A stretch of 64,000 nucleotides of DNA. Origin: Oscillospiraceae bacterium (GTDB taxonomy: Bacteria > Bacillota > Clostridia > Oscillospirales > Ruminococcaceae). Both the position numbers and the translations under genes were made by a program. The notes under the pieces were generated by a model. The model ran no database searches and was not told where the DNA came from. It saw nothing but the letters and a program-made list of their open reading frames with translations. The stretch is taken from the NCBI GenBank assembly GCA_017473015.1, contig JAFUNP010000016.1, forward strand, positions 44,359 to 108,358, in the 5' to 3' direction. Shown in pieces: positions 33,832 through 42,524 of this stretch; within the stretch, counting starts at the first letter, position 1, and the number at the start of each line of letters is the position of its first letter.

Positions 33832-33900
33832 GTGAAGGTTGTAGTAGTTAAAAGCCCTAAAATGCTGAAGGGGATTCTGAAGTATATTTTTAAAATCTGA
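33832..33900 (+). CDS. spoVM: Stage V sporulation protein M (22-residue peptide)
   Basis: A 22-codon gene from GTG 33832, eight bases after a full AGGAGG. The peptide begins MKVVVVKSPK and continues MLKGILKYIFKI. Compared with Bacillus subtilis SpoVM (starting MKFYTIKLPKFLGG) it keeps Lys2, Lys7, the key Pro9, Lys10, Leu12, Gly14 and Ile15 in register and has the same amphipathic helix. SpoVM sits on the convex forespore membrane and anchors SpoIVA. Being directly followed by sipL and spoIVA, its two functional partners, makes the assignment strong despite the length. Confidence 0.85.
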   Translation: MKVVVVKSPKMLKGILKYIFKI

Positions 33901-33942
33901 ATAATACATCTGTATCATACAGACAAGGTAAAAACGCAATAA

Positions 33943-33972
33943 ACCGGGATGCGAACTGCATCCCGGTTTTTT
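33943..33972 (+). terminator. Terminator between spoVM and sipL
   Basis: AACCGGGATGC / GCATCCCGGTT around five bases, followed by six T. It separates the spoVM transcript (or coaD operon plus spoVM) from sipL. Confidence 0.88.
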
Positions 33973-33990
33973 TCTGTCTGTCCTGACGGT

Positions 33991-34018
33991 CATATTGCTG
34001 TTTCTGTGTGAATATTAT
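33991..34018 (+). promoter_or_regulatory. Possible sigma-E type promoter of sipL-spoIVA
   Basis: CATATT, 14 bases, AATATTAT. The -35 and the spacing resemble mother-cell sigma-E promoters (ATATT, 14, CATACA-T); the -10 is only partly similar. The known sigma-E control of sipL and spoIVA in other species is the main reason to list it. Confidence 0.35.
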
Positions 34019-34058
34019 TTTACAAGAGAATGCACACAGGACAGAAAGGAGACAGAAT

Positions 34059-35570
34059 ATGTCAAATCAGATATTACGGGATATATTGAATACCACCGCA
34101 CCTTTTCTGGATACAGGGTTTGAAATGCCGCTGGAACAGGAAATACTGCTGGCGGATTATGACCTGCCGGTGTTCAAGATTATCCGCAGCACAGCACAGC
34201 ATACTATCACAGGCAAATATATAAATGGCAGCCGACTGATTATCGAAGGCTTTTTCCGCACAGAAATTTATTACCAGTCATCAGCCCCTTCGCGCCTTAC
34301 ATCTGTATCAAAAAAAATACCCTTTCAGAAGCAGTTTGAACTGTCTGAAGGGGTACAGCGGCCTTATTTCATAACCATTGACGGTGAGTGCCAGTACATA
34401 AACACCCGTGCGGTGAATTCTACACGAATCGAAAGCCGAGGCGTATACCGGTTTACAGTCAGAGGTTATGCACGGCTGCGGCAGCAGACAGCCACTGCTG
34501 TGGACAGCACTACCGCCTGTACAGAAAACGAAGAGGTGGATTACTTCAGTCTGTGCGGCCGGGGAATACGCCGGTTTTCTGTAGAAGATGAAATATCCTT
34601 TGGCGGCGCACCTGACAGAATACTGCATATTTCCGCCCATCCTGGCAAAATCAGCACCCGGCTGTACCGGGACAAAGTAAATGTGAAAAGTGAGATTGAG
34701 GCAGAAATACTCTACACTGTGGAGGATTCCACAGAGATACACCGCATGGTGAAAACATTTCCCTGCAATCAGATGGCCGATGTTCCAGGCACGGATGAAA
34801 GCTGTGTGGCTTATGCGGACCTGTCTGTGATGGGGATAACTGTTACAGGTGATGCGGATAACCGGAAAATCAGATGTATGGTCACCGCTCAGCGGGATGT
34901 AAAAGTGTTCCGTAAACAGAATATGATGGCTGTTACAGATGTATTTTCACGCAGATACCGGTATACTTCCCAGACACAGCCTGTTGTGTGCGATGCCAAT
35001 GTGGTGGCTGTTTCACGCAATGCTGCTGTTACAGTGGAAGATATGATAGGCAGCGGTTATGAAGTTGTGCATTGTTTTGCACAGGCCACATCACCGGTAA
35101 TTACCACTGACAACGATGTCACAGTGCTGAAATCAAAAATACTTTTCAGTGCCATAGTGAAAAACAGCCGGGAAGAATATGAATGCTTTACAAAAACAGA
35201 AAGCATCGTTATAAACACCGGTGATGCCATATCAGAAGACAACGAATACTTCATCACAGTCCAGGCAGGGGAATGCACTGCACAGATGACAAGTGATGTG
35301 CTGAAAGTGAAAGCAGACCTGCTTATAACGGGATTTGTCATCTGCCGAAGAACAGTGGATACAGTGAGTCTGTTTGAAGAAAATACTGAAAAAACGGCTG
35401 ATACGGTAACAGACCGGCTGGTTCTGTATTACGGCAGAAAGGGAGAAAAGCTGTTTGATATAGCCAAAACCTATAAAACCGATGTACAGCTTATCATGGA
35501 CGAAAACGCCATAGAAAGCAAAATATTGGGAGATGACAGGATGCTGTTTATTCCTTCTTTCGGACAGTGA
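34059..35570 (+). CDS. sipL: SipL, SpoIVA-interacting protein (SPOCS/DUF3794 and LysM)
   Basis: 503 residues. Three DUF3794 (SPOCS)-like regions cover about 30-430 (compare the repeated pattern around HISAHPGKIST and the TDVFSRRYRYTSQTQPVV segment), and a C-terminal LysM domain is at about 450-503 (YYGRKGEKLFDIAKTYKTDV). In Clostridioides difficile, SipL binds SpoIVA through this LysM domain and is needed for coat attachment. Start ATG 34059 after aaaggag; an upstream in-frame ATG lacks a site. spoIVA follows 11 bases after the stop. Confidence 0.92.
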   Translation: MSNQILRDILNTTAPFLDTGFEMPLEQEILLADYDLPVFKIIRSTAQHTITGKYINGSRLIIEGFFRTEIYYQSSAPSRLTSVSKKIPFQKQFELSEGVQRPYFITIDGECQYINTRAVNSTRIESRGVYRFTVRGYARLRQQTATAVDSTTACTENEEVDYFSLCGRGIRRFSVEDEISFGGAPDRILHISAHPGKISTRLYRDKVNVKSEIEAEILYTVEDSTEIHRMVKTFPCNQMADVPGTDESCVAYADLSVMGITVTGDADNRKIRCMVTAQRDVKVFRKQNMMAVTDVFSRRYRYTSQTQPVVCDANVVAVSRNAAVTVEDMIGSGYEVVHCFAQATSPVITTDNDVTVLKSKILFSAIVKNSREEYECFTKTESIVINTGDAISEDNEYFITVQAGECTAQMTSDVLKVKADLLITGFVICRRTVDTVSLFEENTEKTADTVTDRLVLYYGRKGEKLFDIAKTYKTDVQLIMDENAIESKILGDDRMLFIPSFGQ

Positions 35571-35581
35571 GGTGACATACT

Positions 35582-37054
35582 ATGACAGATATTTACGGAA
35601 ATATAGAAAAACGCACAGGCGGCGATATTTACATAGGTGTTGTAGGACCTGTACGCAGCGGAAAAAGCACCTTTATAAAAAAATTCATGGAAACACTGGT
35701 ACTGCCAAATATATCTGATGCACGGCAGCGTGTACGCGCCACCGATGAGCTGCCACAGTCGGCCGCGGGACGCACTGTTATGACCACGCAGCCGGCTTTT
35801 ATACCACGGCAGGGTGCAGATATATTGCTGGATGGTAATCATAACCTGAGAGTCCGCCTGGTGGACTGTGTAGGTTATATGGTACCCGGTGCCCAGGGGG
35901 ATACCGAAGATGGCAGGCCCCGCATGGTAAAAACCCCGTGGCACAGACAGCCGATACCTTTTGAAAAAGCGGCCCGGATTGGTACCCAGAAGGTTATCAC
36001 TGACCATTCCACCATAGGTGTTGTGGTAACCTGTGACGGCACTGTCTGTGATATTCCCAGAGAAAGCTATATACAGGCTGAAAACACTGTGATAACTCAG
36101 CTGAAAAAACTGGATAAACCCTTTGTGGTGGTGCTGAACAGTGCCGAACCTGACTCTGAGCGGGCAAAAAACGCAGCTGCGCGGATAACCAAACGCCACA
36201 CCGTGCCTGTGATTGTGGCAGACTGCACACAGCTGGACGGAAAGAAAATAGAAGAAATACTGGCTGTGGCACTCACCAGTTTCCCCATAAAAGAAATCAG
36301 GATTAAATTCCCACGCTGGCTGGCCATGCAGCGGCAGGATTTCGCTCCAAAAGCGCGGATTATGCAGTCAATAAGAGAAATATTTGCACCGGCAGAAAAA
36401 ATCAGCTGTATTGACACAGCGGTAAAACAGCTTGCGGCTGCAGAGTATATAACAGACGCTGAGTGCATGGCTGTGGATTACGGCACCGGCTGTGTACAGC
36501 TGAATATGACTGTGGACAAAGATTTGTACTACGATACACTGCAGTCCATCACCGGCACAGATGTAAAGGACGACTGGGCGCTTATGCAGCTTATGCAACA
36601 GCTGGTATACGCCAAAAGTGAATATGACAAGCTGGCCCCGGCACTGCAGCAGGTAGAGGCTACCGGTTACGGCATAGTGATGCCATCCACTGACAAACTC
36701 CGCCTGGAAGAACCGGAAATGGTGAAACAGGGCTCACGCTATGGCATCAGACTGACTGCGTCCGCCCCCAGTCTGCATATCCTGAAAGCCGATATAACTA
36801 CCACCGTTTCTCCCATTATAGGCAATGAGTCCAGCGGTGAGGATATGGTACTGTCAATGATGAAAAACTTTGAAAACAATCCCTTGGAAATATGGCAGAG
36901 CAATCTGCTGGGCAATTCATTGCAGGAACTGGTAAATCAGGGCCTTAACGCCAAACTGTTGAATGTTCCTCCGGAAGCCCGCGGTAAACTGGTGGAAACC
37001 ATAGAAAGAGTGGTAAATGAAGGCTGTCAGGGCCTTATCTGTGTAATACTGTAA
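35582..37054 (+). CDS. spoIVA: Stage IV sporulation protein A (coat morphogenetic ATPase)
   Basis: 490 residues, normal length. The mother-cell ATPase that polymerises on the forespore as the basement of the coat. Walker A GPVRSGKST at 22-30, RLVDCVGYMVPGA (about 96-108) as Walker B and switch, and VVLNSAEPDSERA (about 180). The C-terminal region ends with GCQGLICVIL, which in the family contacts SpoVM. It forms an operon with sipL and lies close to spoVM, so all three basement-layer proteins are in one locus. Confidence 0.96.
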   Translation: MTDIYGNIEKRTGGDIYIGVVGPVRSGKSTFIKKFMETLVLPNISDARQRVRATDELPQSAAGRTVMTTQPAFIPRQGADILLDGNHNLRVRLVDCVGYMVPGAQGDTEDGRPRMVKTPWHRQPIPFEKAARIGTQKVITDHSTIGVVVTCDGTVCDIPRESYIQAENTVITQLKKLDKPFVVVLNSAEPDSERAKNAAARITKRHTVPVIVADCTQLDGKKIEEILAVALTSFPIKEIRIKFPRWLAMQRQDFAPKARIMQSIREIFAPAEKISCIDTAVKQLAAAEYITDAECMAVDYGTGCVQLNMTVDKDLYYDTLQSITGTDVKDDWALMQLMQQLVYAKSEYDKLAPALQQVEATGYGIVMPSTDKLRLEEPEMVKQGSRYGIRLTASAPSLHILKADITTTVSPIIGNESSGEDMVLSMMKNFENNPLEIWQSNLLGNSLQELVNQGLNAKLLNVPPEARGKLVETIERVVNEGCQGLICVIL

Positions 37055-37058
37055 AATA

Positions 37059-37091
37059 TAAAACCGATAACCATACAGGTTATCGGTTTTA
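37059..37091. terminator. Terminator of spoIVA, shared with the minus-strand gene
   Basis: AAAACCGATAACC / GGTTATCGGTTTT stem, with T-rich or A-rich flanks on both sides; usable in both directions. Confidence 0.85.
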
Positions 37092-37334
37092 TCCGTTTTT
37101 CAGTTCCAGCTTCTGTTTTCGTGTCAGCTTTTTTATTGCGGCTTCGCGTTTCAGTGCCTGGCTTTTTGTTTCGTATTCTTCGTGGTAAAACAGCTCCACA
37201 GGAGTTCGGCTTTTGGTATACTTGGCTCCTTTTTTTGCATTGTGAGTCTGTATTCTTTTTTCTATATCTGTAGTCCACCCTGTATACAGCGTGCCGTCTG
37301 CACACTTTACCATATAAACATAATGCATTTTCAT
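37089..37334 (-). CDS. GIY-YIG nuclease-like protein (UPF0213/YhbQ type)
   Basis: 81 residues from ATG 37334, which begins MKMHYVYMVKCADGTLYTGWT; the GIY-YIG strands are YVYMVKC and LYTGWTTDIEKRIQTHN, with the conserved Arg and the downstream KKGAKYT and Glu-containing FYHEEYETKSQALKRE. Single-domain members of this family are small and of uncertain function, possibly DNA repair. An upstream in-frame ATG at 37382 would add 16 residues not typical for the family. Confidence 0.85.
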   Translation of the reverse strand: MKMHYVYMVKCADGTLYTGWTTDIEKRIQTHNAKKGAKYTKSRTPVELFYHEEYETKSQALKREAAIKKLTRKQKLELKNG

Positions 37335-37553
37335 CACCACGGAAATTTTACCACAAAAAAGAAGTTTTATCAAATTGTGCATTTTATGATTTTGTATGTC
37401 TGGCTGATTTTGTCAGGAATTTGCACAAAAATCAGCATAATATCCAAATTAAATTAACAAAATCTATAGTAAAATATTGATATTTTTAGCTCTTTGTTAT
37501 ATACTAAATTTATATAGCCTTATTTTATCATATGGGAATTATGTGGGGAAAAA

Positions 37554-38363
37554 ATGAGTTTTGATATTAAAAAATACTGCTATACGGGCAGCGTTGTTCA
37601 TCAGAAAGGCAATGAAAAAATAGAATTTAACCACAGCGGCATAAATCTTTTCCTGGTTGTAAGCGGCAGCTGTACCGCAGACAGCCGCGGAACTGCATTG
37701 CAGGTGAAAAAAGAAGAAATCCTGTGCTGCGGTGGTGATATTGTGCTGTACCCTGATACAAATGCCGAAATCATGGGTTTCAATATAAATGGAATAATTG
37801 CGGACAAATATGCTAAAGAAGTAGGGACAGGCTTTGTTACCAGCGGTATTTTTGCTCCATTCCTGCCTCAGCAGATTATGCAGATAGTGCAGAGCTACAC
37901 ATCTCTCAGTGAACTGTATATAACCAATATCAGCTTTGAAATACTCAATACTCTTTCCAACGGCGATAAAAAAGCTGTTATTGCCAGCCAGATTATTGTC
38001 GATGCTGTGCGCCTTATCAAAGAGAACTATGCCAATGTTTACGGCGTGGAAGAGCTTGCACAGACCCTGCAGATTTCCAAAAGTCATCTGGTGCGTGAAT
38101 TTTTCAAACACACCGGCACCACTCCAGGCAAATATCTCACATCTGTGCGCATAGATGCTGTAAAACAATTGCTGACACAGACATCGCTGCCGCTGAATAC
38201 CATCGCTCTGCAGACCGGTTTTTCCGGTGACAACTACCTGTGTAAGGCTTTCAAAAAGGTGACAGGAGAAACTCCTATGGCATACAAAAACAGAGTTATT
38301 TCTTCCCAGTATCTGCCAAACCAGCTGACATTGACAGTAGACCCGGATGTTTACACCGGCTGA
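37554..38363 (+). CDS. AraC family transcription regulator
   Basis: 269 residues. The C-terminal 100 hold two helix-turn-helix motifs, VEELAQTLQISKSHLVREFFKHTG (about 163-186) and LPLNTIALQTGFSGDNYLCKAFKKVTG (about 215-241), the AraC/XylS signature. The N-terminal 140 residues are strand-rich and cupin-like (FNHSGINLFLVVSGSCTAD), a probable sugar or small-ligand domain. No target operon adjoins it, so the regulated genes cannot be named. Starts ATG after gtgggg; own terminator. Confidence 0.9.
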   Translation: MSFDIKKYCYTGSVVHQKGNEKIEFNHSGINLFLVVSGSCTADSRGTALQVKKEEILCCGGDIVLYPDTNAEIMGFNINGIIADKYAKEVGTGFVTSGIFAPFLPQQIMQIVQSYTSLSELYITNISFEILNTLSNGDKKAVIASQIIVDAVRLIKENYANVYGVEELAQTLQISKSHLVREFFKHTGTTPGKYLTSVRIDAVKQLLTQTSLPLNTIALQTGFSGDNYLCKAFKKVTGETPMAYKNRVISSQYLPNQLTLTVDPDVYTG

Positions 38364-38374
38364 CAACAAAATTT

Positions 38375-38398
38375 AAAGCCGCTGTAAAGCGGCTTTTT
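38375..38398 (+). terminator. Terminator of the AraC gene
   Basis: AAAGCCGC / GCGGCTTT around six bases with T-run. Confidence 0.85.
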
Positions 38399-38420
38399 AT
38401 ATAACTTTTTACAATTGCTT

Positions 38421-38813
38421 ATGAAAAACAAAAATTTTCTTCTTGATAATATTATACCGACTGCAATCTGTCATTTCATTACTTTTGTTACGGCCATGGT
38501 TATTATACCTATGCTGGCAAAAGGAGTGCCGGACATTATATGGTTAAGTCTGCGTATAACGGCTGTGGTGGGAATAGCCGTGATGTTTGCGGCAAAATAT
38601 CCGTCGGTAAATATCGCCCTGTATTTCTTTATGTCAGTGGTGCAGGATATTATTGCCCTTGTCTTTATGCCACAGATTTCCCGTATTTATGGTATATCAC
38701 AGACACCTCTGGGAGAATTTGAATACATCGGCCGGGTTTTTGTATGGATTACAGGCATAGTAATTCTGCAGATGATTGTAATTGCTGTTATACAATACAG
38801 ACGAAAAAAATGA
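38421..38813 (+). CDS. Small polytopic membrane protein
   Basis: 130 residues with four membrane helices: about 8-28, 36-54, 58-78 and 102-124, ending QYRRKK (cytoplasmic). No family recognised. Start ATG 38421. No good ribosome binding site is seen upstream, and the gene begins only 57 bases after the AraC stop, past a terminator, so expression may be low or from a local promoter not obvious here. Confidence 0.6.
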   Translation: MKNKNFLLDNIIPTAICHFITFVTAMVIIPMLAKGVPDIIWLSLRITAVVGIAVMFAAKYPSVNIALYFFMSVVQDIIALVFMPQISRIYGISQTPLGEFEYIGRVFVWITGIVILQMIVIAVIQYRRKK

Positions 38814-38818
38814 TATAA

Positions 38819-38844
38819 AAAAGCGGTGTTTTCACACCGCTTTT
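38819..38844. terminator. Bidirectional terminator
   Basis: AAAAGCGGTGT / ACACCGCTTTT around four bases; serves the membrane protein gene (plus) and the M20 gene (minus). Confidence 0.88.
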
Positions 38845-38857
38845 AATTTTTATATCA

Positions 38858-40045
38858 TTATTTGTTTTCTTCCAGATAGTCCCATGCAGTCTGTGCCAGA
38901 CATGCAGCACCTCTCCAGATAGCATCTTCGTCAATGTCAAACATGGATGTATGACCGCCGTGAACAATACCCTTTTCCGCATTGCCTGAACCCAGAGAGC
39001 CGAAGCAGCCAGGTCTCTGCTGCAGGAAGTATGCAAAGTCTTCGCCGCCCATGCCGGATTTTTTCACTTCAACTATGTTTTCTTCGCCTACAATTTTTGC
39101 ACAGCTTGGAACAGCGTATTTGTTGATGAAATCGCCGTCATTCAGAAGAACAGGGTAGCCCATTTCCAGTTCCCATTCAACTTTACAGCCGTATGTCAGC
39201 TCTGTGCCTTTGCAGATTTCCTGAATACGTTTGTGCAGCAGTGCGCGCACGCCTTCATCCAGGGAGCGGATTGTGGCCAGCATTTCAACTTCATCAGCGA
39301 TGATGTTTTCTTTTGTGCCGCCGTGGATAGCGCCGATTGTGATTACTGCGCCCTGTACAGGTTCCACATTTCTGGAAACGATGGACTGCAGGCTGGTAAT
39401 AAAGTATGCTGAAATAACCACAGGGTCAACAGTAGCGTGTGGGTAAGCACCGTGACCGCCTTTGCCTATGATTTTGAATTTGTATGTATCACATGCAGCT
39501 GCACCAGGGCCTGCGCCGAATGCAACTTTGCCAACAGGCAGTGCATTGCCTACATGGAAGCCCATTACGGCGTCAACATATGGGTTTTCCAGTGCGCCTT
39601 TTTCCACCAGTTCCTTTGCGCCGCCAGGAATTTTTTCTTCAGCAGCCTGGAACAGCAGTTTTACATTGCCGTGCATCTGGTCTTTTACTTCGTTGATAAG
39701 CAGTGCTACGCCCATCAGAGCAGCAGTGTGTGCATCATGGCCGCAGGCATGCATCACATTTTCAACTGTTGATTTGTATGGTACATCATTCAGTTCAGGC
39801 ATTGGCAGTGCATCAATATCTGCACGCATTGCAAATGTTTTACCCGGATGACCACCGCGGATAACACCTACTACAGAGTAGCCGGCGCCAACTTCCTGGA
39901 TTTCAATGCCATTCTCCTCCAGAAATTTTCTGATAACGCCACTTGTTCTTTCTTCACAGAAAGAAACTTCAGGATGAGAATGGAAATCGCGTCTGAAATC
40001 AATCAGTTTGTCTTTAATCCGCAGAGCAGGTTCTTTGAAATTCAT
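38858..40045 (-). CDS. M20 family amidohydrolase/peptidase
   Basis: 395 residues. M20D-type metal-dependent amidohydrolase, the family of N-acyl amino acid and hippurate hydrolases. RRDFHSHPEVSF (about 18-29), RADIDALPM (about 74-82), the metal-binding HACGHDAHTAALMG (about 99-112), and AAEEKIPGG (about 134-142) are all present; GGEDFAYF (about 341-348) supplies a later ligand. Likely frees amino acids from N-acyl or peptide substrates in the cytoplasm. Monocistronic, start ATG behind aaaggag. Confidence 0.92.
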   Translation of the reverse strand: MNFKEPALRIKDKLIDFRRDFHSHPEVSFCEERTSGVIRKFLEENGIEIQEVGAGYSVVGVIRGGHPGKTFAMRADIDALPMPELNDVPYKSTVENVMHACGHDAHTAALMGVALLINEVKDQMHGNVKLLFQAAEEKIPGGAKELVEKGALENPYVDAVMGFHVGNALPVGKVAFGAGPGAAACDTYKFKIIGKGGHGAYPHATVDPVVISAYFITSLQSIVSRNVEPVQGAVITIGAIHGGTKENIIADEVEMLATIRSLDEGVRALLHKRIQEICKGTELTYGCKVEWELEMGYPVLLNDGDFINKYAVPSCAKIVGEENIVEVKKSGMGGEDFAYFLQQRPGCFGSLGSGNAEKGIVHGGHTSMFDIDEDAIWRGAACLAQTAWDYLEENK

Positions 40046-40140
40046 AATATATCTCCTTTACGATAATATTTTCAATGTGTTTATTATAACACAACAGGTA
40101 AAAATTGTATACAGACCTTATAAAAATTGTGGACAAACAC

Positions 40141-40169
40141 AAAAAAGCAGAATAAAATCTGCCTTTTTG
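40141..40169 (-). terminator. Terminator of spoIID
   Basis: GCAGA / TCTGC flanked by A- and T-runs, directly after the spoIID stop on the minus strand. Confidence 0.65.
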
Positions 40170-40176
40170 GTTAAAA

Positions 40177-41163
40177 TCATGATTTTGTTGTCAATGTGGT
40201 GCCGGGGTAGTAGTGAGAGAGTATTTCATTATATTTTTTACCCTGCTGTGACAGCTGGTTTGCTCCGAACTGGCTCATGCCCACACCATGACCATAGCCT
40301 TTGGTGGCAACAGAGAACATACCATCCTCAAAGAAAACAATCACACAGGAGGAGGGCAGATGCAGAGCATCGCGGAACTGGTCTCCAGGAATATTGTCTA
40401 TGCCCACCGGCACAAATTTCGCGTATCCGCTTTCAGAATATATTATATCTCCAAACCATTGTTCCGGTGTTTCCTCGCTTATTTCCAGAAAGGGGAATGA
40501 TGATTTCAGCACTGCGTACATTTCGTTTACAGTAAAGCTGTTCATCTGCAGGTAATCATCGCTTACTCCGTCAAAAGAGCTGTCAACCACTGTCAGATAA
40601 GGCAGTTCCTGTCCCCATTGCTCTTTGCTGCTTTGGGTTTTGCCACAGGAAACAGCATAATATGTGGTCAGGGCAGGCTGCTCCCGGTAGGTAAGTATCA
40701 TATTGCTCACTTCATTTGCACATCGCAGAAATTTATTGTAATAATCATAGTAATTTATTCCCCAGTACTGCTGCAGTCGGGAGGGGCTGGCATAGCCTTT
40801 CATACTTGCTTCTTCCACTGTTATATAACCGTTTTCTATGTATTCCGGATGCTCCTGACAGTAATCATAATAGGAATGTATTGCTATCATCTGAGCCTTT
40901 ATGGCCTCAGCCTCATAACTGGCCGGCATTTCACAGGCGGCTGCTCCTACCAGATAGTCAGTCAACGACAGCTGTATCAATCCGCCGGTGGACTTGTCAA
41001 ACAGTGTGATTATATCGGTGCTTTGCTGCCGGTCGGGTGCAGGGGAGGTCGCTGGTGCTGTTTCCATTCCCCCGTCAAACTGTGAGTATATCCTGCAGTA
41101 GGCCACAGGTGTAATCACATTTATAAAAAGTAAAAAAATAAATACTGCTGCAAAATTTTTCAT
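40177..41163 (-). CDS. spoIID: SpoIID, peptidoglycan lytic transglycosylase for engulfment
   Basis: 328 residues from ATG 41163 (behind aaaaggag). An N-terminal membrane helix (about 4-22) is followed by a polar linker and the SpoIID domain: [25 protein letters not shown] (about 66-90) with the conserved catalytic Glu, [10 protein letters not shown] (about 189-198), and the end [20 protein letters not shown]. SpoIID cleaves glycan strands and with SpoIIP and SpoIIM moves the engulfing membrane. The latter genes and spoIIQ are not adjacent here. Confidence 0.93.
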   Translation of the reverse strand: MKNFAAVFIFLLFINVITPVAYCRIYSQFDGGMETAPATSPAPDRQQSTDIITLFDKSTGGLIQLSLTDYLVGAAACEMPASYEAEAIKAQMIAIHSYYDYCQEHPEYIENGYITVEEASMKGYASPSRLQQYWGINYYDYYNKFLRCANEVSNMILTYREQPALTTYYAVSCGKTQSSKEQWGQELPYLTVVDSSFDGVSDDYLQMNSFTVNEMYAVLKSSFPFLEISEETPEQWFGDIIYSESGYAKFVPVGIDNIPGDQFRDALHLPSSCVIVFFEDGMFSVATKGYGHGVGMSQFGANQLSQQGKKYNEILSHYYPGTTLTTKS

Positions 41164-41179
41164 AAAACTCCTTTTCGCT

Positions 41180-41201
41180 AAACAAACGGTCACATTTGTT
41201 T
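41180..41201 (-). promoter_or_regulatory. Dyad in the spoIID leader
   Basis: AAACAAA (41180-41186) and TTTGTTT (41195-41201) are perfect inverted arms eight bases apart, 17-38 bases before the start codon. It could be an operator for a sporulation regulator or a leader hairpin. Confidence 0.35.
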
Positions 41202-41327
41202 AAACTGTTGTATTTTTCCTGTGTTTGTATTAAAATAATATAGTATTATTTTATCTACAGATTTGTATATTATTAAATTTTATTGCAATCAGGTAAAAAA
41301 TATACCATAAGGAGATTTTGAGATATT

Positions 41328-42485
41328 ATGACAGTTATTCTGAATGTATTGCTTGCAGGCGTGGCACTGTTGTTTTTTGCCGGCCGTCTGTACGAAATTA
41401 TTGCCCTTACCGACACTGCCACAGGCTTCCTCACCGGCAATGCCATAGTTACAGCTCCGCTTATGATGCTGGTTATCTGCGTTATGTCGGTTTGTTGTGG
41501 TGTGATTATGTTTGCCGGTGAATATCACGGTAAAAAAATGAAGAAAATTCCTGTGGGAATTTTCGGTTATGCAGCAGGCTTTTTATTCATAGCCGGTGGT
41601 ATTATCAGTTCTGTAAACTGTTTCAGATATGGGGGCTTTATAGGTTACCATATGATGGAGGTGATGGGGGGCATCGGGCTTATCATACTTGGTGTTCACC
41701 AGCTGCGCGGTAAAAAAAGCGAACGCGTCCCTATGGTGCTGATACTGCTGATGTGTGTTGGTGTGTGCCTTAACGCCATGGTTTATGAAATCAAAACTGT
41801 ACAGGATACAGAATTTATGATGAGAACACTGGCCGGTGTCACATCACTGATGTTTTTCACTGCACTGTTCAAAAATGCCATTGCCTCTGACAAAGGTACA
41901 AAAATGCTGCTGTACATTTTTGCACAGCTCAATTTTGTGATAGCCGGTACAGGCTCACTGGCAGCTGTTATAGGCAATTTTGTCACAGATTATTCCACTT
42001 TCCCTCAGCAGCTGTATAACGCGGGCTTTGTTGTTCTGGGTATTTACTCCCTGTTTATAGCTTTCTTTATAACACCGGAAAGGGTTACATCTCAGGATGC
42101 CCGGGAAGAACAGCCGGTAAAAGAATACAGACCGAAAAAGCCAGTCCGTCCGCAGCCGGAGCCTGAAATGGAAACAGAAGCTGAAGCAGATGCCTTTGAA
42201 TATATGCCATCAGGCAACATAGACAAAGCGGCTATAGATATGCTTTTTGCCCGTAAAGATGAAAGGGAAAAACAGCGGGAGGAAAACTACCGCGCCATCA
42301 AGGATAACCGTCGCCAGACAGAGCACGCACAGCCTGCACAGGTGAAGAATACGGTGCAGACTCCGGTTTACACAGAAGAACGCACTGCAGTAGTTACACG
42401 ACCGGAAGAAACAGCCAAATCCGTTTACAAGGGTGACGGCAGGAAAAAATCATCCCAGAAAATCGTTTATAAAGCACCTAAATAA
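41328..42485 (+). CDS. Polytopic membrane protein with long charged cytoplasmic tail
   Basis: 385 residues. Seven or eight membrane helices between 3 and 245 (VILNVLLAGVALLFFAGRLY; LMMLVICVMSVCCGVIMFAG; and others), then about 130 polar residues with Pro/Glu-rich stretches (RPKKPVRPQPEPEMETEAEA) and a basic end KSSQKIVYKAPK. I know no family. The arrangement suggests a membrane anchor that presents an unstructured tail to cytoplasmic partners. Start ATG after aaggag; own terminator; no co-transcribed neighbour. Confidence 0.65.
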   Translation: MTVILNVLLAGVALLFFAGRLYEIIALTDTATGFLTGNAIVTAPLMMLVICVMSVCCGVIMFAGEYHGKKMKKIPVGIFGYAAGFLFIAGGIISSVNCFRYGGFIGYHMMEVMGGIGLIILGVHQLRGKKSERVPMVLILLMCVGVCLNAMVYEIKTVQDTEFMMRTLAGVTSLMFFTALFKNAIASDKGTKMLLYIFAQLNFVIAGTGSLAAVIGNFVTDYSTFPQQLYNAGFVVLGIYSLFIAFFITPERVTSQDAREEQPVKEYRPKKPVRPQPEPEMETEAEADAFEYMPSGNIDKAAIDMLFARKDEREKQREENYRAIKDNRRQTEHAQPAQVKNTVQTPVYTEERTAVVTRPEETAKSVYKGDGRKKSSQKIVYKAPK

Positions 42486-42487
42486 AA

Positions 42488-42514
42488 GAAAAGCTCCCGT
42501 CAGGGAGCTTTTTT
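42488..42514 (+). terminator. Terminator of the polytopic membrane protein gene
   Basis: AAGCTCCC / GGGAGCTT around four bases with T-run; also usable by the minus-strand kinase gene. Confidence 0.88.
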
Positions 42515-42524
42515 ACCTTTTGGT

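Noticed and set aside
33910..33922. CTGTAT-c-ATACAG palindrome after spoVM as a sigma-E -10 element
   Set aside because: It contains CATACA but there is no matching -35 at the right distance, and the sipL terminator lies between it and sipL.
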